Shown here: piece after piece, positions 52,104 to 60,841 of the stretch
How positions within the stretch are numbered: the stretch's first letter is position 1
Layout of the letters: every line of letters begins with the position of its first letter
NCBI RefSeq assembly: GCF_007859315.1
Contig: NZ_VOHA01000024.1
Location: forward strand, 45,122 to 109,121
DNA: 64,000 nucleotides
Direction of reading: 5' to 3'
From: Reyranella sp. CPCC 100927
Lineage (GTDB): Bacteria > Pseudomonadota > Alphaproteobacteria > Reyranellales > Reyranellaceae
Made by a program: the position numbers and the translations under genes
Notes under the pieces: model-generated
What the model saw: only the letters and a program-made list of their open reading frames with translations
The model's database searches: none
What the model was told of the DNA's origin: nothing

Positions 52104-53230
52104 CGGGCCAGCCGGTCCAGTATCGCAACGAGCGTCGAAGCAACGCGTTCCTGCTGCGCCTCTGTCAGAGTTGGGTATATCGGCAGACAGAGCGCGCGTC
52201 GGGCCACCAGCTCCGCATTGGCCAGCGTCGTGAAGGACACCCGGTCGCGATAGGCGGGTTGTTGATGCAGGGCTTTGGGGTAGTGCACTGCCACCTGAAT
52301 GCCGGCCTGCAGCATGTCCTGGATGACGTCCTCTCGGCGTTCGATCTGGACTACGTATTGCGCGCAGGCTGACTCGCCGTCTTCCAGAACGGGCTGAAGC
52401 AGCAGCTGTCCGCGTCGGGCAGCCCCTTGGAAGAGGACGTCGTAGCGTCGCGCAATGGCCCGGCGCTGCGCGATTGCTGGCCGTGCAGTATCCAGACGCG
52501 CCAGCAGGGCAGCGCATGCGATGGAATCGAGGCGGCCGTTGATCCCCAGGCGGACATGGTTGTATTTGCCGCACTGACCGTGGTCGCGGATCTCACGGCT
52601 GCGCTGCGCCACCGCCGAATCATCGGTGAACAACGCGCCGCCATCACCGGCGGCACCGAGTGGCTTGGTCGGAAAGAAGCTCGTGCATCCGATCATGGTG
52701 AGTCCGCCGCTCGATTTGCCGTGCAGCGAAGCGCCAAAACTCTGCGCGGCGTCTTCGATGATCGCGATTTCACGGCGCGCGACGAGAGGTTGGAGCGGTG
52801 TGAAATCGACTGGTCGTCCGTAAAGCGACACGCCGATCATGGCACGGGTCTTGGGACCGATCAGGGCTGCGACCGCGTCGAGGTCGATGAGGCAGGTATC
52901 CGGATCGATATCCGCCAGAACAGGCGTTGCGCCCAGCAACAGAACGCATTCCAACGGCGCGGCGAACGTGAATGCCGGCAGGATCACCTCGTCGCCTGGG
53001 CGCACGTCGAGCGCCATGAGGGCGATCTGCAGGGCCGTGGTGCCCGAACTGCATGAGATGGCGTGGCCGACGTTGATCTCCGTGGCCAGGCGATCCTCGA
53101 GTTCGGCGACCTCGGGGCCCATGATGAACTGACCGTGATCGAAGATCCGTGCGATACGGCTCAATGCGTCCTGCTTGATCGGGGACCAATCCGCGACAAT
53201 GTCGGCGAACGGGATAACCGGCGCCGTCAT
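52100..53230 (-). CDS. DegT/DnrJ/EryC1/StrS family sugar aminotransferase
   Basis: A 376-residue PLP enzyme. The PLP-anchoring lysine is Lys189 in SFFPTKPLGAAGDGGAL, and Asp160 is in IIEDAAQSFGA. ISCSSGTTALQIALMALDV and ILPAFTFAAPLECVLLLGATPV are standard. WbpE/PglE/ArnB-type enzymes transaminate a keto-sugar nucleotide. The adjacent oxidoreductase and hexapeptide acyltransferase suggest a WbpB-WbpE-WbpD-like route to an N-acetylated amino sugar. Confidence 0.92.
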   Translation of the reverse strand: MTAPVIPFADIVADWSPIKQDALSRIARIFDHGQFIMGPEVAELEDRLATEINVGHAISCSSGTTALQIALMALDVRPGDEVILPAFTFAAPLECVLLLGATPVLADIDPDTCLIDLDAVAALIGPKTRAMIGVSLYGRPVDFTPLQPLVARREIAIIEDAAQSFGASLHGKSSGGLTMIGCTSFFPTKPLGAAGDGGALFTDDSAVAQRSREIRDHGQCGKYNHVRLGINGRLDSIACAALLARLDTARPAIAQRRAIARRYDVLFQGAARRGQLLLQPVLEDGESACAQYVVQIERREDVIQDMLQAGIQVAVHYPKALHQQPAYRDRVSFTTLANAELVARRALCLPIYPTLTEAQQERVASTLVAILDRLAR

Positions 53231-53234
53231 GGGG

Positions 53235-54137
53235 TTACCCGAGCGTTTCGGCGCCGGCGCATCTTGTGCCCTCGCAGTTGGCTCTGATGCTGTCGCTCAG
53301 CGCCATTGCCGAAAGGATCTCCCGGCCGGTGGCGATACCGGATGTCTTGCCGTTGATGGCGGCAAGGAACGCGCGTATCTGCAATGTCAGTGCGTCGGAC
53401 CCTGTTGGCATGGCATCGAGATTGATGGTGTCGATGGCGCCGTCGTCGAGGTAAAGCAGGGCTTCGCGCAACCGGGCTCTGGCGAGGTGACTGGCTGTCA
53501 GGCCCACTCGTCTTCCGCTCGCAAAGTCCAACGTGCAGCTCACGCAGGCCAGTTTCCCTTTGTGCCACTGGGCGTTGCGGATTTTGACGTTCCGTGGAAT
53601 CTCACCGAGGCCGTGAACGACCCAGTCAAGATCGTGGATCATCAGGTCCTGGACAACGTCCACGCCGACCGCGCTCGCGGCCGACCATGGTGCCATGCGA
53701 AAGACCTCCATGTGCCGGACGTTGGTCGCCAGGGCCTTGCGGGCATGGCTGACGCCGACGTTGAAGCGCTCGCTGTGGCCAACCGCCAATACGACCCGGT
53801 GCTGGGCGGCGATGGCGACCAGCCGTTTGCTGTCCGCGACGTTCATTGCCAGCGGCTTCTCGACCAGACAATGAATTCGCGCCGCCGCCAGGAACGTGGC
53901 GCAGGCGACATGTTCGTTCGCCGGCGTCGCAACGATTGCGGCGTCGACCTGGCCGGGAAGGTCATCGCAAGTCCGGAAGAAAGGCACGCCGCGTGATTGG
54001 GCGACGGCTTCTTTCTGTGGATCGCTGTCGACGACGGCGCTGACTGATAGTCCGGGAAGCCGCTGACAAGTATGCAGATGGAGCGTGCCCATCTTGCCCA
54101 GGCCGATGATCGCGACGCGAATCGTGTCGCTGGGCAT
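53235..54137 (-). CDS. Gfo/Idh/MocA family oxidoreductase
   Basis: A 300-residue NAD(P)-dependent sugar dehydrogenase: VAIIGLGKMGTLHLHTCQRLPGLSVSAVVDSDP for the Rossmann fold, HCLVEKPLAMNVADSKRL with the catalytic lysine, and VGHSERFNVGVSHARKAL. The ATG at 54137 is chosen; longer frames begin inside the upstream gene. It lies 4 bp before the aminotransferase, and would oxidise the 3-position of a sugar nucleotide if the WbpB comparison holds. Confidence 0.9.
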   Translation of the reverse strand: MPSDTIRVAIIGLGKMGTLHLHTCQRLPGLSVSAVVDSDPQKEAVAQSRGVPFFRTCDDLPGQVDAAIVATPANEHVACATFLAAARIHCLVEKPLAMNVADSKRLVAIAAQHRVVLAVGHSERFNVGVSHARKALATNVRHMEVFRMAPWSAASAVGVDVVQDLMIHDLDWVVHGLGEIPRNVKIRNAQWHKGKLACVSCTLDFASGRRVGLTASHLARARLREALLYLDDGAIDTINLDAMPTGSDALTLQIRAFLAAINGKTSGIATGREILSAMALSDSIRANCEGTRCAGAETLG

Positions 54138-54142
54138 GGTTT

Positions 54143-55540
54143 CTAGGATCGGCGAAACCATGCCCGTATCTTCCCGTACCGGTTGGCGACTTGCCATGTA
54201 CTGGAGGAAAGGATCGCCTTGAGCTGCGCATCGAGCGCACTCAGATCGGCTTTTGCTGTGACGGCTTCTTGCTCCTTGGCGCTGAGGCGCTGCAAGAGAT
54301 CTGCCTGAGCAGCTGCTGCCTCGTGCGCTCGGGCATTCAGTTCGGCATCGCGGACAGCAAGCTGTTGGGCCAATTCGGCAGCCTCATGCGTCCGCGCCGC
54401 CAGTTCGGTCTCGCGAGCCGATAGCTGCTGGGCCAGCTGGGTCTGCGCCAGAGTCGCCTGCCACGATCGATATTCAGCGTCGTTTCGCGCCTTGAGCACC
54501 GTCGCCAGTGACCGCAGATACCGCGATGCCGCAACGGACTGCTCCTGAAAGTTGGCGGAAAGCGCACAATGGTGCGCGGCCTGCCAGCGCGCCATGACGG
54601 TCTCGTAGAGCGACAGCCAGCGCGTTACCGCCGATGACATGTCCGCCTCGGCGCGAATCCAGGCGCTGACTTGGCGTGCATCGCGTGCGTCATAGCGCTT
54701 CAACTCATCGAGCACGGTCTCTTCGGTGACAGGCGCTGCTTGCATGGTGCGCACCCCGAAATTGAGGGACCGCATCTGCGCGACATTGGCCATCGTCACC
54801 ATGCCGCCGAGGCCGGCATGGTCTGCCACGATCACGGCGGCACCGGAGGCCATCGCTTCCAGAGCGCAGCGGGCCTTGGCGAACACGACGTCGTAGTCGC
54901 CGAGAATGTGTTCAGGATTGGGTATCGAGTTGCCGGCTCCCGAACCGGCAATATCGACCCGCTCGATTCCGGCCCGAGCGCAGGCCGACTTGATGGCGTG
55001 CGTGCGTGGGTTGTCTCCGGCGGTGTTGCCGAAGATCAATGCGGACCGGGGGCTGTCCCGCCAGGTTGCCCGAAGTGCAAAGCGCTCAAGATCGACGAAG
55101 TTGTAAATGACGGACAGATCGACAGCGGACAGGCCCATCGTCGTCGCCAACCGTTCGCGGCACAAATCATCGACGCCCACGTAGTGCATGATGCTTGGAA
55201 ACACTGGCGGCAGCTCTTCCCATGGAATCCAGCCGTGACAGACGAAGATCGCTGGCGTCGTCGGGAAGTGGAGAACGGCGGTCATCGTGTCGAGATGATG
55301 TTGCCCATGGATGATATCGGGCGGCTCTCGCAGCGCCGTCAGATCATCGATGACTGGCACCGTCGCCCGCTGCAGCTCCTGCGCGACGTCTCCCAGGATG
55401 GAACTGTAGGCAACCGGGAAGTGTCCGCGCTTCATCAGCGCAAGAGCCATATCCCGGACGTACATCTCCGAGCCTGCCCGCCACGCCAATGTGTTGTTGG
55501 TCAGTAGGATCCGAAGACGGCGAGACTGAGCGTCGGGCAT
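54143..55540 (-). CDS. Glycosyltransferase (GT4-like) with C-terminal coiled coil
   Basis: A 465-residue protein. The N-terminal half resembles group 1 glycosyltransferases (RILLTNNTLAWRAGSEMYVRDMALALMKRGH, then a donor-domain region VVFAKARCALEAMASGAAVIVADHAGLGG). The last 110 residues form a long heptad-rich coiled coil with repeated AQQLxxRxxELxARxHEAAE units and end in a basic tail. Coiled-coil extensions of this kind appear in enzymes that scaffold or measure polysaccharide length. The ATG at 55540 is used; the frame continues to a TTG at 55561. Confidence 0.8.
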   Translation of the reverse strand: MPDAQSRRLRILLTNNTLAWRAGSEMYVRDMALALMKRGHFPVAYSSILGDVAQELQRATVPVIDDLTALREPPDIIHGQHHLDTMTAVLHFPTTPAIFVCHGWIPWEELPPVFPSIMHYVGVDDLCRERLATTMGLSAVDLSVIYNFVDLERFALRATWRDSPRSALIFGNTAGDNPRTHAIKSACARAGIERVDIAGSGAGNSIPNPEHILGDYDVVFAKARCALEAMASGAAVIVADHAGLGGMVTMANVAQMRSLNFGVRTMQAAPVTEETVLDELKRYDARDARQVSAWIRAEADMSSAVTRWLSLYETVMARWQAAHHCALSANFQEQSVAASRYLRSLATVLKARNDAEYRSWQATLAQTQLAQQLSARETELAARTHEAAELAQQLAVRDAELNARAHEAAAAQADLLQRLSAKEQEAVTAKADLSALDAQLKAILSSSTWQVANRYGKIRAWFRRS

Positions 55541-55569
55541 GAAGCGCACTACTCCGGCCAAGCGTTGGT

Positions 55570-56079
55570 CTACTCTGATGTCCTTGCCACGGAACGATGT
55601 GCTCCGCTGCGGACGATGTGCAGGGGGCTACCCAATACCGTCTTGCCCGCCGGAATGTCGCATCTGACGACACTGCCGGCGCCTACGATGGCTCCCTCTC
55701 CGATCGTCACTCCGGGCAGAATGACGGTGCCGCCGCCCACTTTGGCGCCGCGACAGATGCGAGGGTAGGCCATCGGATGATCACCTTTCAGCGTATCGTT
55801 CAGGGTGATGACGCCCGGACCCAGAAAAGCCTCATCCTCGACCACCACGCCGCGCGTGATGTGACAGCCCGTTTGGATGGAAACGCGGTCACCGATCCTG
55901 CTGGCGCAAATGTTGCAGTGCGACCCGATTGTCGTGGCGGATCCGATGACGACCCCTTGGTGTATCAGAGTGAAGGAACCGACGCGGGTGCCGGCGCCGA
56001 TCGAAACATCCGCTTGCACCTCTGTCAGAGTCGGGTTGTAGAATCGCACCCCAGGAAAGCGCTTTTCCAGGTCGTTCAT
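55570..56079 (-). CDS. Hexapeptide-repeat N-acyltransferase (WbpD-like left-handed beta helix)
   Basis: A 169-residue acyltransferase made of hexapeptide repeats ([LIV]GxxxX), for example VSIGAGTRVGSFTLIHQGVVIG, GSHCNICASRIGDRVSIQTGCHI and VGGGTVILPGVTIGEGAIVGAGSVV. Trimeric beta-helix enzymes of this group N-acetylate UDP-sugar amines. With the DegT aminotransferase and Gfo/Idh oxidoreductase it completes a likely amino-sugar nucleotide route. Confidence 0.9.
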   Translation of the reverse strand: MNDLEKRFPGVRFYNPTLTEVQADVSIGAGTRVGSFTLIHQGVVIGSATTIGSHCNICASRIGDRVSIQTGCHITRGVVVEDEAFLGPGVITLNDTLKGDHPMAYPRICRGAKVGGGTVILPGVTIGEGAIVGAGSVVRCDIPAGKTVLGSPLHIVRSGAHRSVARTSE

Positions 56080-56246
56080 TCTGTTGGGCTTTCACAAAGA
56101 TGTACGCGTGACGCCGCAACGCGCTACAAAGTGATGCTACGCAAGCATATTCAGGCAGTACATGTAGTCTTCGTATATTTTGGAATATTGCAAGGAGTAT
56201 TGTCGATGAACTTATTCCCGGAATCGGGGGTATGGTGGTGAGCTTC
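56080..56246. other. AT-rich intergenic spacer with possible tiny open frame
   Basis: This stretch is clearly less GC-rich than its surroundings. At 56206-56241 AAGGAGT precedes an 11-codon frame (MNLFPESGVWW) ending in TGA. It may be a leader peptide or chance. Otherwise nothing is seen. Confidence 0.3.
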
Positions 56247-57068
56247 CTAAGTACCGTGGCGTGATTTCATAAGATCTCGAATCTTTGTGGCCGATATACT
56301 TTCTATTTTGGCGTCAAGTTCGATCCGCTCAACGACATAGCCCACGTCGCGGCCATAGAAGACATGCGTGATATTGGGCAACGGCGTGATGATGAAGCGC
56401 CCTTCATACATCCGCAGAGCATGCTCGATGCGTGCGCGTACCTGTTCGAAGTCGAATGGATTGCTGTCATCCAGACCACCGGTATTCCTGACGGCGACGC
56501 ACGCCTGGCCGACGCGGTGCAATCCCTCGCGGACAAGCGCCAGATGACCGCCGTGGAAGGGCTGGAATCGCCCAATGAAAAGAGCTGTCGGCTTCCTGGG
56601 ATCGAACACAGGGCGGACGCGTTCGGCGACCCGCTCGGCCCAGTACTCAGCCGTTCCGCTCGGCGTGACGCGGACGTCGCAATGGTCGGGCGGGACAAAG
56701 ATCTGGTTCGTATCGCTGAAACGTCCGGCTTCGATGCGATCCACCCATACGATAAAGGCGTCGCCGCCTGCCAGGAACGCGGCCCGCGTCTCCGGCGTGG
56801 GGCAGATGAAATCGGCAATCGCGTAGGCACCTGTTGTCGTGACCTGATCGCAAAGCCATCCCATGCGTCGCGCATGCTCGATCCGATCCTCCAGCGAGAA
56901 CCCGAGATCGCGATTGATGTTCTGACGAATTTCGTCCGCATTGAACAGAACAGCATTCAGCCGGGCCTTGAGGGCCGTTGCCAAGGTTGTCTTGCCGGCT
57001 CCCGGCAAGCCCATGATGAGGATTTTCTTGAGGCGATTCACCCGAGTGATGTCTTGATCTGCGGACAC
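56247..57068 (-). CDS. APS kinase-like/NadM-like nucleotidyltransferase fusion
   Basis: A 273-residue two-domain protein. Residues 14-140 resemble adenylylsulfate kinase (IMGLPGAGKTTLATALKARL P-loop, VLFNADEIRQNINRDLGFSLEDRIEHARRMG, then GAYAIADFICPTPETRAAF). Residues 160-273 resemble archaeal-type NMN adenylyltransferase NadM: GRFQPFHGGH at 166-175 and ISATKIR at 258-264. The start is a GTG at 57068 with GGGGGATC upstream; a longer frame to ATG 57158 lacks a ribosome site. It lies upstream of the glycan genes in the same orientation. APS kinase-like folds are reused in capsule phosphoramidate synthesis, so a nucleotide-linked modification of surface sugar is possible. Confidence 0.82.
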   Translation of the reverse strand: MSADQDITRVNRLKKILIMGLPGAGKTTLATALKARLNAVLFNADEIRQNINRDLGFSLEDRIEHARRMGWLCDQVTTTGAYAIADFICPTPETRAAFLAGGDAFIVWVDRIEAGRFSDTNQIFVPPDHCDVRVTPSGTAEYWAERVAERVRPVFDPRKPTALFIGRFQPFHGGHLALVREGLHRVGQACVAVRNTGGLDDSNPFDFEQVRARIEHALRMYEGRFIITPLPNITHVFYGRDVGYVVERIELDAKIESISATKIRDLMKSRHGT

Positions 57069-57351
57069 GCGATCCCCCAAAACACAAGCTGCCAGTTTGT
57101 TTTTGCGAGCACTCCGAAACCGTGGACAAGAAGTACGGCCGGCTCGCTTGGTCGGCATGGTTGATCTTGCGGCCTACGATTGCAAGGAGTGGTGGATAGA
57201 CGGTGCCGGGGGCAGTCCACTAGCCACAATAAAACGTGATCATCCGCCATGCGCATGGAGCGGATATCGTGCTGATGCGAGTTTCGGAACCGCGGCCGTT
57301 GCTGATGTTGCGTCGCGCGGGCATCGTACTCAGGAAGTCCAGGAGGTTTCC

Positions 57352-58176
57352 GTGCGCCTCACCTATGCCCGCTCCATGTTGGCCTGTGCGCTGGCGGTTC
57401 TTGCTGTCGCGCTGGCGCCGGCCGCGTTGGCCAGATGCACAAAAAACGTCGCACAGGGTGCGCCGCTGATCCATCAGGCCGGTCTGGGAAACCTGCTGGT
57501 ACAGAACGCTGCCGCAAGCGCGGCACGGATCACTTTCGTCGGTCACGCCAGCTTCCTGATCGAGACCCCGCAAGGGGTGCGGGTGATCACCGACTACAAC
57601 GGCCTGAACGGCTATGGCCGGCGGCCCGATATCGTCACCATGAACAATGCGCACGGCACGCACTTCACCGACGATATCGAACCCGGGGTCACGCACGTGC
57701 TGCGCGGCTGGGCCGAGGGTGGCCGGGACCTGATGACGCACGACGTCACGCTGCGCGATGTCCAGGTCTGGAATGTGCCGACCAACGCGCGCGACTATGG
57801 CGGCGTGCGGCAGAACGGCAACTCGATCTTTGGTTTCCGCATCGGCGATCTGTGCATCGCCCATCTCGGCCACCTGCATCATCGCCTGGAGAAGGAGCAT
57901 CTCGAGCAGCTCGGCCGGATCGACGTGCTGATGGTGCCGATCGACGGCTCCTACACCATGGGCGTGCCGCTGATGGCCGAGGTGATCAAGCAGATCCAGC
58001 CGCAGGTCGTGCTGCCCATGCACTACTGGGGCAGCCTGCAGGTCGATCGCTTTTTAGGTATCGTGGCCGACAGCTACGCGGCGGTATGGCCCGACGGCCG
58101 CACCATCGACGTCAGCAAGGCGACATTGCCGGCCAAGCCGACGGTGATCGTGATCGGCGGCCGTGGCGGCGATTGA
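57352..58176 (+). CDS. Exported MBL-fold metallo-hydrolase (UlaG-like)
   Basis: A 274-residue protein starting at a GTG preceded by AGGAGG, with a signal peptide (about residues 1-27, MLACALAVLAVALAPAALA). The beta-lactamase fold shows ITFVGHASFLIETPQGVRVITDYNG with the first metal histidine position, AHGTHFTDDIEPGVTHVL, FRIGDLCIAHLGHLHHRLEKEHLEQLGRIDVLMVPIDG and VVLPMHYWGSLQVDRF. UlaG-type lactonases and related MBL hydrolases share this layout, but export is unusual. The substrate is unknown. Confidence 0.87.
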   Translation: MRLTYARSMLACALAVLAVALAPAALARCTKNVAQGAPLIHQAGLGNLLVQNAAASAARITFVGHASFLIETPQGVRVITDYNGLNGYGRRPDIVTMNNAHGTHFTDDIEPGVTHVLRGWAEGGRDLMTHDVTLRDVQVWNVPTNARDYGGVRQNGNSIFGFRIGDLCIAHLGHLHHRLEKEHLEQLGRIDVLMVPIDGSYTMGVPLMAEVIKQIQPQVVLPMHYWGSLQVDRFLGIVADSYAAVWPDGRTIDVSKATLPAKPTVIVIGGRGGD

Positions 58177-58179
58177 GCG

Positions 58180-59361
58180 CTACAGGAACGGTCCCCTCGG
58201 TTCGATGCCCAATAGGATCTGGCCGACCGCCTCGAAATGCGACGGGCGCGACTGGATCTGCTGGGAGAGCGTGTGCATGTCGCGGAAACGGCGCTCGAAG
58301 GCGGTGCCGAGGAAGATCGCGTCGGTGCCGGCCGCCTTGTAGGCATGGTTGGCCACCGCTTCGGCGGTCTGGATGGCGTGCGTGCAGGCCAGCCGCACGC
58401 GTGCCCGGGCGGGCACGTCGATGGGCGCTTCGGTGCCCGCCGTTGCCCAGATCGACGACAGCGTCTCTGTCAGATAGGCGCGCGCCGCGCCCAACCGGGC
58501 CTCCATCCGCGCGACGCCGGATTGCACCGTGGCGCTGTCGGCCAGCCGGCCGAGGTTGCGCGGTGCCTTGCGGGTGGCGAGGTCGACAAAGGCGTCCAGC
58601 ATGGCGCGCGCGATGCCGAGTCCGACACCGGCGACGCCCACGGCGTAGAGACCCTGCATGGTGAAGGCGTAGAGCCGTCCGGACTCGGACCGCAGCGCCG
58701 GATCCTCGCGCGTGCCGCTGAACGCCTCCGGCACGAAGATGTCGCTGATTGTGTAGGAGTTGCTGGCCGTGCCGCGCAGACCGATCACGTTCCAGGTGTC
58801 GAGCAGTTCGGCCTGTTCGGCCGGGAAGAGCAGGGTGCGCATCGTCGGCCGCCCGGCCCGGTTCAGGCGCAGCGATCCGTCGGCCTCCTCGACCAGGCAA
58901 TGCACGCCCATCCAGTTCGCCTGCCGGCAGCCCGAGGCGAAATCCCAGCGGCCGCTGACGCGGTAGCCACCGGGCGCTGCCTGCGCACGGCAGCTGTTGG
59001 GCGGCCCCCAGGCGATGATGGTGCGCGGGTCGGCATAGATCGTGTGCGCCGTCGCCAGGGGTACGAAGGGGGCGATCAATGCCGAGCTGTTGCCGACGAA
59101 GATATTCCAGGCGACCGAGCCATCGTGGCGCGCGACTTCTTCGACGGCGCCCAGGTAGACCCAAGGCTCGACCTCATCGCCGCCGACCGAGCGCGGCAGC
59201 AGCATGCGGAACAGACGCGACTCATGCAGCGCCGACAGCAGCGGTTCGGGGATGCGCTGCGTACGCTCGATCGCGTCGGCGGCGGCTGCCAGCGCGGGCG
59301 CCAGCGCTGCGGCCCGTGCGAGAGGGGCCGGACGCTGATCTCTGGATGCGTGTTCATTCAT
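58180..59361 (-). CDS. Acyl-CoA dehydrogenase-family flavoprotein (flavin-dependent monooxygenase-like)
   Basis: A 393-residue protein of the acyl-CoA dehydrogenase superfamily: RIPEPLLSALHESRLFRMLLPRSVGGDEVEP at the N-terminus, VEEVARHDGSVAWNIFVGNSSAL, GYRVSGRWDFASGC in the middle and an alpha-helical C-terminal domain. The RSVGGDE and WNIFVGN patterns resemble the HpaH/DszC-like flavin monooxygenases (hydroxylases) within the superfamily rather than true acyl-CoA dehydrogenases. The ATG at 59361 is used. It ends 3 bp from the convergent hydrolase gene. Confidence 0.86.
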   Translation of the reverse strand: MNEHASRDQRPAPLARAAALAPALAAAADAIERTQRIPEPLLSALHESRLFRMLLPRSVGGDEVEPWVYLGAVEEVARHDGSVAWNIFVGNSSALIAPFVPLATAHTIYADPRTIIAWGPPNSCRAQAAPGGYRVSGRWDFASGCRQANWMGVHCLVEEADGSLRLNRAGRPTMRTLLFPAEQAELLDTWNVIGLRGTASNSYTISDIFVPEAFSGTREDPALRSESGRLYAFTMQGLYAVGVAGVGLGIARAMLDAFVDLATRKAPRNLGRLADSATVQSGVARMEARLGAARAYLTETLSSIWATAGTEAPIDVPARARVRLACTHAIQTAEAVANHAYKAAGTDAIFLGTAFERRFRDMHTLSQQIQSRPSHFEAVGQILLGIEPRGPFL

Positions 59362-59542
59362 GCGCAGGCCGTGCGATGTTGCCCCGATTAAGGCGCGGCA
59401 GGCCAAGACCGGTCAACCGGCAGGGACAGAACGGCAGGCATGCGGAACCGAGGCTCGCCATCTGGCATTGAAGCGTTGGGCACCGGACTTGTGCAACCCG
59501 CACTGACGGCACGCCACCGCCGCGTTCCGATCCGAGAGACCG

Positions 59543-60841
59543 ATGATGGCGTTCGACTGGATGGCCGATCCCACGGCCTGGTTCGGCCTTGGCACTCTTG
59601 TCGTGCTCGAGATCGTGCTGGGCATCGACAACCTGGTCTTCATTGCGATCCTGACCGACCGCCTGCCGCCGGAACGCCGCCAGAAGGCGCGGCTCTTGGG
59701 GCTGGGGTTGGCGCTGTTCATGCGGTTGGCCCTGCTGGCCGGGATCGCCTGGATCGCGTCGCTGACGGCGCCACTCTTTCACGTGCTGGACATCGCATTC
59801 TCCGGCCGCGACCTGATTCTGATCGGCGGCGGGCTCTTCCTGCTGTTCAAGGCGACGACGGAGCTGCACCAGCGCCTGGAAGGGGCGGCCGAGAACCGGC
59901 CGTCGGGCACGGCACCCGCTGTTTTCTGGCAGGTGATCGTGCAGATCGTCGTCCTCGATGCGATCTTTTCGCTCGATTCGGTGATCACGGCCGTCGGCAT
60001 GGTCCGGGAGCTTTCGGTGATGATGACGGCCGTGGTCATCGCCGTGCTGGTGATGATGGTGGCGAGCCGCCCCTTGATGGATTTCATCGGTGCGCATCCC
60101 ACGGTGGTGATCCTTTGCCTGGGCTTTCTGCTGATGATCGGCTTCAGCCTGGCGATCGAGGGCGTCGGTTTTCACATCCCCAAGGGCTATCTCTATGCGG
60201 CCATCACCTTCTCGATCCTGATCGAAGCCCTCAACCAGATCGGCCGCCGCAACCGACGACGCCAACTGGCGACGATCCGGCCGCGCGAGCGCGCCGCGGC
60301 TGTCGTGCTGCGCCTGTTGGGCAGCCGAAGCCCGGCGCCGGGCATCGACGATGCCGTCGCGCCGCTGGTCGCGGCGTCAGACGCCGCTCAGGTCTTCAAG
60401 CCGCAGGAGCGCGCGATGGTGAAGAGCGTGATCATGCTGGCGGACCAGCCGGCGCACAGCATCATGACGCCGCGTGATGAGGTCGTCTGGCTCGACATCG
60501 AGGCGCCAGAGGCGGACGTGCGTCGCATCGTGCTGACGGCTGGCCGTTCCCGCTTTCCGGTGGCACGCGGCAGGCTCGATGCGGTGCTCGGGATGGCGCT
60601 CACCCGGGACATGCTGGCCGGCCTGATGGAGCGCGGCGCGGTCGATCCCGCTCGCACCCTGCACGAGCCGGTCGTCGTGCCGGATACCGCCAGCGTGCTC
60701 GACGTGATGGAACGCCTGCGCCGCGCGTCGGTGCAGATGGCGTTGCTGGTGGATACGGCTGGGACGATCACCGGTCTGGTCACGCCCGACGACATCCTGC
60801 GGGCGATTGCCGACTTTCCGGCGGCGCCGACGGCCGGTTGA
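59543..60841 (+). CDS. TerC family integral membrane protein with CBS pair
   Basis: A 432-residue protein. The N-terminal 230 residues are the TerC membrane domain with the acidic helix [22 protein letters not shown] and later [19 protein letters not shown], whose aspartates resemble metal-ion transport sites (as in MntP-like manganese exporters). A CBS pair follows ([36 protein letters not shown] and [37 protein letters not shown]). Relatives are YoaE and YegH of E. coli. It is convergent, one base apart, with the deacetylase gene. Confidence 0.93.
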   Translation: MMAFDWMADPTAWFGLGTLVVLEIVLGIDNLVFIAILTDRLPPERRQKARLLGLGLALFMRLALLAGIAWIASLTAPLFHVLDIAFSGRDLILIGGGLFLLFKATTELHQRLEGAAENRPSGTAPAVFWQVIVQIVVLDAIFSLDSVITAVGMVRELSVMMTAVVIAVLVMMVASRPLMDFIGAHPTVVILCLGFLLMIGFSLAIEGVGFHIPKGYLYAAITFSILIEALNQIGRRNRRRQLATIRPRERAAAVVLRLLGSRSPAPGIDDAVAPLVAASDAAQVFKPQERAMVKSVIMLADQPAHSIMTPRDEVVWLDIEAPEADVRRIVLTAGRSRFPVARGRLDAVLGMALTRDMLAGLMERGAVDPARTLHEPVVVPDTASVLDVMERLRRASVQMALLVDTAGTITGLVTPDDILRAIADFPAAPTAG

